Below, piece after piece: positions 58,401 through 64,000 of a DNA stretch of 64,000 nucleotides (positions are counted from its first letter, which is position 1; every line of letters begins with the position of its first letter). The stretch is from Haematobia irritans (Eukaryota > Arthropoda > Insecta > Diptera > Muscidae). The stretch lies in NCBI RefSeq assembly GCF_050003625.1, contig NC_134399.1, positions 220,652,975 to 220,716,974 on the forward strand, given 5' to 3'. Position numbers and translations under genes: made by a program. The notes below the pieces were generated by a model, which worked only from the letters and a program-made list of their open reading frames with translations, was not told where the DNA came from and made no database searches.

Positions 58401-61400
58401 TTTTCGTACAACCTGCTGCTTGTGGTCTATTTTTATGGCTATGCATTTGAGATCCAGGTGCTGGATATGGTGCTCTATATCTGTTTTGATTCTCAGCTCC
58501 GGGTATGTATGTTGGTCTTTGCACAGGTGGATAGTTTGGATGACAGACATTGCTTGGTTGATTACTAATCATTGGATGAGGAACGAAGGAATTTGCAGCA
58601 GCATTGTATACATGTGGAAGACTAGTTTGCTGCAATATGCTCGCATTTACCGTGGCCCTATCGGAAGCGCTCAAAAGGGGCGAATTTTTAATTTTGTTTA
58701 AAAGGTTTCTTATGCGTGGGTCATTTACATTTAGCCTTTTCTGATTTGGATAAGCTTGGCCAGTAGAAGGATATCTGTAATCTTCCCCATATGGTGGAAT
58801 TGGTGGTGTTGCTATTGATTGTTGATAGTTTGCATTTACATTTGGATATAGTGGAGATAATGGTTGTGCTGACAGTAACGGTGGTGGAGGAGGAGGTGAT
58901 TCATAGTCTGGTTTTGATAACATCTCCTTATTTGATGGTTGTACTGAATTATTAGAACCTGAATTAGTTTGCGATGTATTAGCCACATGATCTGCTGTTG
59001 CATTACTACTGGAATTCGATTCCGTAGATTTTTCTTCAGTTTTTGCTGGTGGTAAACGTTTAATCAGTTCTACTAATACTCCACTGGTCAAAAGATTTCT
59101 GATATCCACCACTTTCGATATTTGATTAACAAATTCCTCTGGACTAAGTTTTTCTAAAGATTTTGAATCAAGTAATATAGTACTTGAATCGTCATTAGAC
59201 TTAGCAACAGACGTTTCCTTTGTAGACTCATGGGATTGATGTTTCGAATCAATATTGGCTACGGTATTGACAGAAGTATCTGGAGAAGGAATGTTCTCTT
59301 TATGTTTTTCTCCGTTAGCAATATCAATATCAGAATTACTTGTAGGTGGAATGTTGGTGGTGTTACTAGCATTAGCTTGTTGTTGTTTTTGTTTTACATC
59401 GGAGAGGCGGGTAAATAATAATTTGCTTTCTTCTTCGGGATTGGACGACCATGATATTTGGTTATTTTCATTATTATCGCTTCTAGATTCAGTCTTGGCC
59501 ATATCAATCTCATGAGTATCTTCATCATCGCTGGAATCAAGTGATATTGTTTCGAGTGGTTCGTCACATTTGGCTTTATCTATAGAGTTTTCATTGGCAG
59601 ATTCTTTTGATCCATGCTGGCTTACTATTGATTTATCAATGGAATTTCGTCTTTCGGGCAGATCTGTTGATGTGGTTGTCTTCTGTTTCTCAGCTTCTTT
59701 ACAAGTACTAAGTTTTATAGGACTATCTGTAGGTGATAAACTTTGCTTAATCGTGACATCCTCACTGCCAAACCCATCAATAGAATTTAGCAAGTCCCTG
59801 GAAGTATCATCCAAGGCCTGGTTTATTATAGTTTCTTCCTTCTTTACAGTTTTATTTTGAGGTTCAGGTTTTATGTACGAAACAATTTCAATATCATCAT
59901 CGTCGTCACAGTTGGATTCTGAGACACGTTTATTTTCTTTTTTCACACCATTTGGCTTCGTTGCTTCAGGTACATCTTCATCATCTGAAGAAAGATCAAT
60001 GCAAATATTGAATATTTGCTCTATTTCTTGGGGTATTTTCTAAAAAAAATTAAAATTAGACAAGTTATTATTTATTGCGTTTAATAATACTTTTTTTAAG
60101 GAACGATGTTTTAATTTGACTTTTTTCACTTGCGCTGGTAAACGAGTCGCTAATGTTCTTTCATAGTTAGCGCTATTATTATGCCCAATCCTAGCTTGGG
60201 ATTTCCTCATTGAACTGAAGAATATGAAGATGTTCTTAAGATAAGCTGGTTTTCCACTTCTTATTATTTGGTAAAAGTATTAGGAAGTTAAAAAAACTGC
60301 ATCTTTTAAATTCAGATGAGAAAAATGAATAGTCATAATGACAGTTGTAACCATAAACATTTCTCAGAATCTTATGGTAACATGATTAGAATCTTGAAAT
60401 ATTAGTCATGATAGTGCCTGAAAAAAAACGTATAAGCCATAATGCAAAAAAGTTTCCAATTTGTTTGGGGTAAACCGTAAATCCTGATTCAAATATCGAT
60501 CCCTGATATATACCGAATGCAATATTTCTTGTCTGCGAATATTTTCCTTTGGGAATCACATTGTATGATTGTCCTCATACATACAGAAGCCTTAAGGTTG
60601 CATGATGAACGGGAAAAATTAAACTGATTATATAGTTTATCGACTGAATCAAATGCCTTAGATAAGTCCCAAATGACAAGTATACCTGGCCGGTGGTCAT
60701 CTATAGTCCTTCTTATTGTCACTGTGAGATGTAACATTAGGGTTGTTGTGATTTTTTCTGAAACCAGATTGGCACAAATCAAAGATAAATCTGATCTTTA
60801 AGTACAATCTCCAAAACTATAGATAGTGCAGGTAATAAAGAATCGGGAGGAAATGACTGCATTGCAAACCATTAGATCCTTTTTTCCGAGAGGAATAACC
60901 TTAGCAACTATTCACGCCAAAGGCAATTTTCCCGTCATAAGTAAGTGAAGCAAATTTGTATCTAATTAGTACAATCATCTTACATCCAATTAGTTCATTT
61001 AGATACCAGCTTTTTTGCACAATAATTGCCGACAAGACTATATCTTATTTTCCTTTAATTAAGGACAGATCCTCTTTAGGTTTGGTTAGATACAGTGGCA
61101 GCCCTATTGCAGGCTCACTTAGAATATTCAGTATATTGTGATACCGATGGCACAAGTTTGACTATACTCCCGCAGTGATGTTAGGCCGGAACAGTTCCGG
61201 AAGGGTATGGTGCTAAATTTGGTTTCGGTAGATTGCACAATACTGTGGACCTGGGGTTCTGATCTATCCCGGTGGGTTTTCATTCATTATTTGGTAAGAT
61301 AATCATCATCATATGTATATTTTGCACTTTTAATTTTGAGTTTAGGAACATAGTTCCAACTTTTAAGACATAAAGAAAACTTACCGCTGTTTTACCATCA

Positions 61401-61657
61401 ATGATATTTTTATACTGTATTATTATACTTTGTTCTATTTTGTTAAGATCACCTAATGGATATCTGCAAAAAATTAATATAAAATTATGGCTTAATAAAG
61501 ATTGATTTGATATAATTACATACCTCGTCTTATTTATAATCCATTTTCTTATTTCAATAAATTTGAAGTATTTTTCTTTATCGATTTCAATAATGAAATC
61601 GATAAAAGGTATATATTTTTGAAGCGCATTTAGTTTCTCCGTGATTTTCTTCTCCAT
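53640..61657 (-). CDS. Gene B: large multi-C2H2 zinc-finger protein, five coding exons (about 2142 aa)
   Basis: Model: exons at 61657-61524, 61463-61385, 60039-55896, 55790-55573 and 55493-53640, GT-AG introns, continuous frame. Residues 1-71 match gene A's N-terminus. 'CIDLSSDDED' (84-93), 'IEIVSYIKPEP' (121-131) and 'ISLDSSDDED' are SUMO-interaction-like; IKPE and VKKE fit sumoylation sites. About 620-700 is a highly charged coiled-coil stretch ('RKEREKLEQEIKERQEIERK') followed by 'RSILLDTLKPYGSKIESMW'. From about 973 to 1935 come some 17 C2H2-like fingers in the same order as gene A. 'SVILMEDDDIVVE' follows, then a short Ser/Asn-rich tail. It lies 8.2 kb upstream of gene A, same strand. 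Introns are small apart from intron 2 (1.3 kb). Probably the less altered member of the pair. Likely nuclear; exact function unknown. Confidence 0.88.
55573..55790 (-). CDS. Gene B exon 4
   Basis: 218 nt, acceptor 'tgttttcag', donor 'gtaatt'. It completes finger 'CIYCNNKSFYHSNILENH', then 'SCIYCSMRDCDELLMRKH' and 'YICSHNKPAIEGE'. The last half-finger has lost the second Cys that gene A keeps (CSHC versus CSHN). Confidence 0.9.
55896..60039 (-). CDS. Gene B exon 3 (main exon)
   Basis: Acceptor 'tttttttag' then KIPQEIEQIF. Donor 'gtaagt' after 'KLQCI'. Disordered acidic N-terminal part, a Pro/Gln/Tyr-rich segment (about residues 400-600, with 'SPPPPPPLLSAQPLSPLY'), coiled coil, 'GGRRRSSMHARTAITEQL', then seven fingers from 'FCALCSSKPSDLTNHYIKKH' to 'YQCSICCYRSCEPYNVVLH'. 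Confidence 0.93.
60470..60960 (-). pseudogene. Degenerate CR1-like LINE fragment in gene B intron 2
   Basis: Minus-strand frames give 'WDLSKAFDSVDK', 'YNQFNFSRSSC' and 'CQSGFRKNHNN', matching boxes of the LINE ORF2 at 18090 ('LDLSKAFDSVDH', 'TSQSGFRRFHST'). Several frameshifts and stops. An old relative of that LINE, in the same orientation as the gene. Confidence 0.7.
61083..61160 (-). repeat. SINE 3' fragment
   Basis: 'gcaggctcacttagaatatt', 'cag.atattgtgatacc' match the tail half of the SINE at 41073 (same orientation, minus). The tRNA-like head is missing. Confidence 0.55.
61385..61463 (-). CDS. Gene B exon 2
   Basis: 79 nt, acceptor 'ttttttgcag', donor 'gtaagt'. Reads (R)YPLGDLNKIEQSIIIQYKNI then IDGKTA. 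Same length and phase as gene A exon 2. Confidence 0.88.
61524..61657 (-). CDS. Gene B exon 1 (first recognised coding exon)
   Basis: 134 nt from ATG (context acaATGG) to donor 'gtatgt'. Reads MEKKITEKLNALQKYIPFID and on to 'KWIINKT(R)'. A 'tttctag' acceptor lies 7 nt upstream of the ATG, in the same phase as in gene A, with no stop between, so the true first exon may be further upstream. A possible donor is at 61804/61805. Confidence 0.85.
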
Positions 61658-62510
61658 TGTAAATCTAGAAAGAAAAGAAGAAATATTGTAAATTATTACA
61701 AAATCATTTTCTAGTCGTTTGAGTGCTATGTAGTGCTTATGAAAAAGATAAATATCTGATGGAGGTAAATTCATAGATAATCAACTAATAGATGAAAATC
61801 TTACAGATCCCAAATGAATCATCTGACATTTCGTTTTGTGTTTTTCGTAAAGAGAAAATTTCCTCAAAGTTGAACTTTGTAATTTCCTAATTCTGGTCAC
61901 AATTTTTTGTTCAAATATTAACTTTTGAATATTTAATTTCATAATAACTCATCTGGTGTATGTCCAAATTGTGGATAAAACTGTGAAAATGAATCGAAAC
62001 GAGAATATTGAATGTTTTCTTAACAAGATGGTGCTGTGTGGTGTAACAATGGAGTTATTGAGAGACAAGTTCGGCGTGTGGGGCTATGTTAAATAGAGAA
62101 GCCCGCTTCAATGTAACCATAGCGAAAGGCGGTAGGCGAAACATTTTTTCCGTTAAGAGATATACGATAGGGTTGTCCGACAAAATTACTCTTTTCTAGT
62201 TTTCAAGTGGTACAAGATATGCTAATATTCTCAAGTCGACAGATATCATTCCTGATATCTGCTATAACGGGTCGTTTTCGCCGAGTTGATGGTTGCCGAA
62301 ATCCGGGATTTGTCGGGACAAGCAAAACCAGTCACATTTGAGTTTCAATTTCATATAAACTTTTATTTATTAAGTAAAACAAAAACATAACAGATCCATT
62401 TTTTAAATCTAATGTAAATATCACACCTGGGAAACACAAAAAATCCACTTAATATATAAATTTATTTTGGTGTTCCTCATGTTTGCACAGTATTTTAGTT
62501 ACTCCGTCTG
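61658..62510. other. 5' flank of gene B
   Basis: No clear promoter. 62015-62095 reads as a scrap of mariner transposase (see separate entry). 62100-62400 is unique sequence without a gene. Confidence 0.35.
62015..62100 (+). pseudogene. Short mariner transposase scrap
   Basis: 'caagatggtgct', 'atggagttattgagagac' and 'tggggctatgt' read, in shifting frames, as QDGA, MELLRDKFG and WGYVK, motifs of the DD41D transposase of this window, with the sequence between them deleted. Too short to be sure. Confidence 0.4.
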
Positions 62511-62937
62511 TTTTTATACCCTGCGCCACACTGTGGAACAGGGTATTATAAGTTAGTGCATATGTTTGCAACACCCAGAAGGAGATGAGATCAGGGTGGG
62601 CTCCTGAGTCGATATAGCGATGTCCGTCTGTCCGTGAACACATTTTTGTAATCAACGTCTAGGTCGCAGTTTTAGTCCAATCGACTTCAAATTTGGCACA
62701 ACTATGTGTTTTGGCTCAGAATAGAACCCTATTGATTTTGGAAGAAATCGGTTCAGATTTAGATATAGCTCCCATATATATCTTTCGCCCGATATGGACT
62801 AATACGATCCCAGAAGCCAGAGTTTTACCCCAATTTGGTTGGAATTTTGCACTATGAGTACAATTAGTAGTGTAGTCAAGTGTGCCAAATTTTATTGAAA
62901 TCGGTTCAGATTTAGATTAGATATATTTAGATTATCG

Positions 62938-63279
62938 GGAGCCACCGTGGTGCAATGGTTAGCGTGCCCGCCTTGCATACACAAGGTCGTGGGTTCGATT
63001 CCTGCTTCGACCGAACATCAAAAAGTTTTTCAGCGGTGGATTATCCCACCTCAGTAATGCTGGTGACATTTCTGAGGATTTCAAAGCTTCTCTAAGTGTT
63101 TTCAGTGCAATTTGGATCGCCGTTCGGACTCGGCTATAAAAAGGAGGTCCCTTGTCATTGAGCTTAACATGGAATGGGGCAGCACTCAGTGATAAGAGAG
63201 AAGTTCATCAATGTGGTATCACAATGGACTGAATAGTCTAAATGAGCCTGATACATCGGGCTGCCACCTAACCTAATCT
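62938..63279 (+). mobile_element. tRNA-derived SINE, plus strand
   Basis: Pol III A box 'tggtgcaatgg' at 62948-62958 and B box 'ggttcgattcc' at 62992-63002 in a tRNA-like head, a body of about 250 bp shared with 41073-41402, and a 'ctaacctaatct' tail. It is inserted inside the DINE-like element. Confidence 0.9.
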
Positions 63280-63565
63280 AGATATAGCTCTCATATATAG
63301 CTTTCGCCCGATTTACTCATATGACCACAGTGGCCAATCTTTTACTCCGATTTAACTAAAATTATGCACAGGGAGTAGAATTAGCATTGTAGCTATGCGT
63401 GCCAAATTTGGTTGAAATCGGTTCAGATTTAGTTATAGCTCCCATATATAGCTTTCGCCCGATTGACACTCATATGACCACAGACGCCAATTTTTGCTCC
63501 GATTTAGTTGAAATTTTGCACAGGGAGTACAATTAGCATTATAGCTATGCATGCCAAATTTGGTT

Positions 63566-63867
<302 letters not shown>

Positions 63868-63967
63868 NNNNNNNNNNNNNNNNNNNNNNNNNNNNNNNNN
63901 NNNNNNNNNNNNNNNNNNNNNNNNNNNNNNNNNNNNNNNNNNNNNNNNNNNNNNNNNNNNNNNNNNN
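63868..63967. other. Assembly gap (100 N)
   Basis: Exactly 100 N, the usual placeholder for a gap of unknown size; caused by the (TA)n run. Confidence 0.98.
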
Positions 63968-64000
63968 CGGGCTGTCTAACCTAACCTAACCTAGATATAG
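63968..64000 (+). repeat. SINE tail beyond the gap
   Basis: 'cgggctgtctaacctaacc' matches the SINE end at 63258-63279 and is followed by DINE sequence 'ctagatatag'. So the gap hides a second SINE, or the assembly repeats the same one. Confidence 0.6.

Noticed and set aside
61280..61774. A 164-aa stand-alone protein on the minus strand
   Set aside because: The frame runs through introns; only 61524-61657 and 61385-61463 match gene A exons 1 and 2.
62945..63010. A functional tRNA gene from A and B boxes
   Set aside because: No 3' acceptor strand closes a cloverleaf, and the same head plus body recurs at 41073-41402, so it is a SINE.

Overview
The window looks like nuclear DNA of a higher dipteran, most probably a calyptrate (muscid-type) fly. 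This is an inference from AT-rich sequence, short GT-AG introns, long zinc-finger genes, and a repeat set dominated by DINE-1/Helentron-like elements ('taccctccaccat' and 'taccctgcgccac' ends), a tRNA-derived SINE, Jockey- and CR1-type LINEs, a Penelope-like element and many small inverted-repeat elements. No bacterial features are present.

Only two host protein genes are visible, both on the minus strand and clearly tandem paralogues. Gene B (coding exons between 53640 and 61657) is compact. Gene A (8264 to 45446) has the same five-coding-exon plan (134, 79, about 3.3-4.1 kb, about 220 nt, then a long last exon, same phases), but introns 1 and 2 are 12.5 and 17.4 kb and full of transposons. 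I assembled the small exons by matching the paralogues to each other: gene A exon 1 at 45313-45446 and exon 2 at 32741-32819; gene B exon 1 at 61524-61657 and exon 2 at 61385-61463. The proteins (about 2395 and 2142 aa) share a short N-terminal domain, acidic SUMO-interaction-like motifs, a long disordered region and about 17 C2H2-like fingers without standard linkers. I do not recognise the family by name.

Layout: 1-2.2 kb, Jockey-type LINE remnant, a small MITE and half a tRNA-Met; 2.5-7.6 kb, two DINE-like elements, one carrying a DD41D mariner; 8.3-15.4 kb, gene A main exons; 15.7-21.4 kb, a three-deep nest (TTAA-flanked MITE, then a TA-flanked element, then a near full-length LINE); 21.7-32.5 kb, gene A intron 2 with a second mariner, a foldback-like element holding a possible spliced transcript, a Penelope fragment split twice and a head-to-tail MITE pair; 32.8-45.3 kb, gene A intron 1 with MITEs, DINE, SINE and a near-identical triplication that copied part of exon 1; 45.5-53.6 kb, intergenic repeats with a third mariner and a 2-kb hAT-type element; 53.6-61.7 kb, gene B; 61.7-64 kb, another DINE-like element with a SINE, a (TA)n run and a 100-N assembly gap.

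The two genes probably encode nuclear DNA- or RNA-binding regulators. Everything else is transposon biology, and several insertions can be dated relative to one another because target-site duplications, and in some cases paralogous empty sites, lie in the same window.
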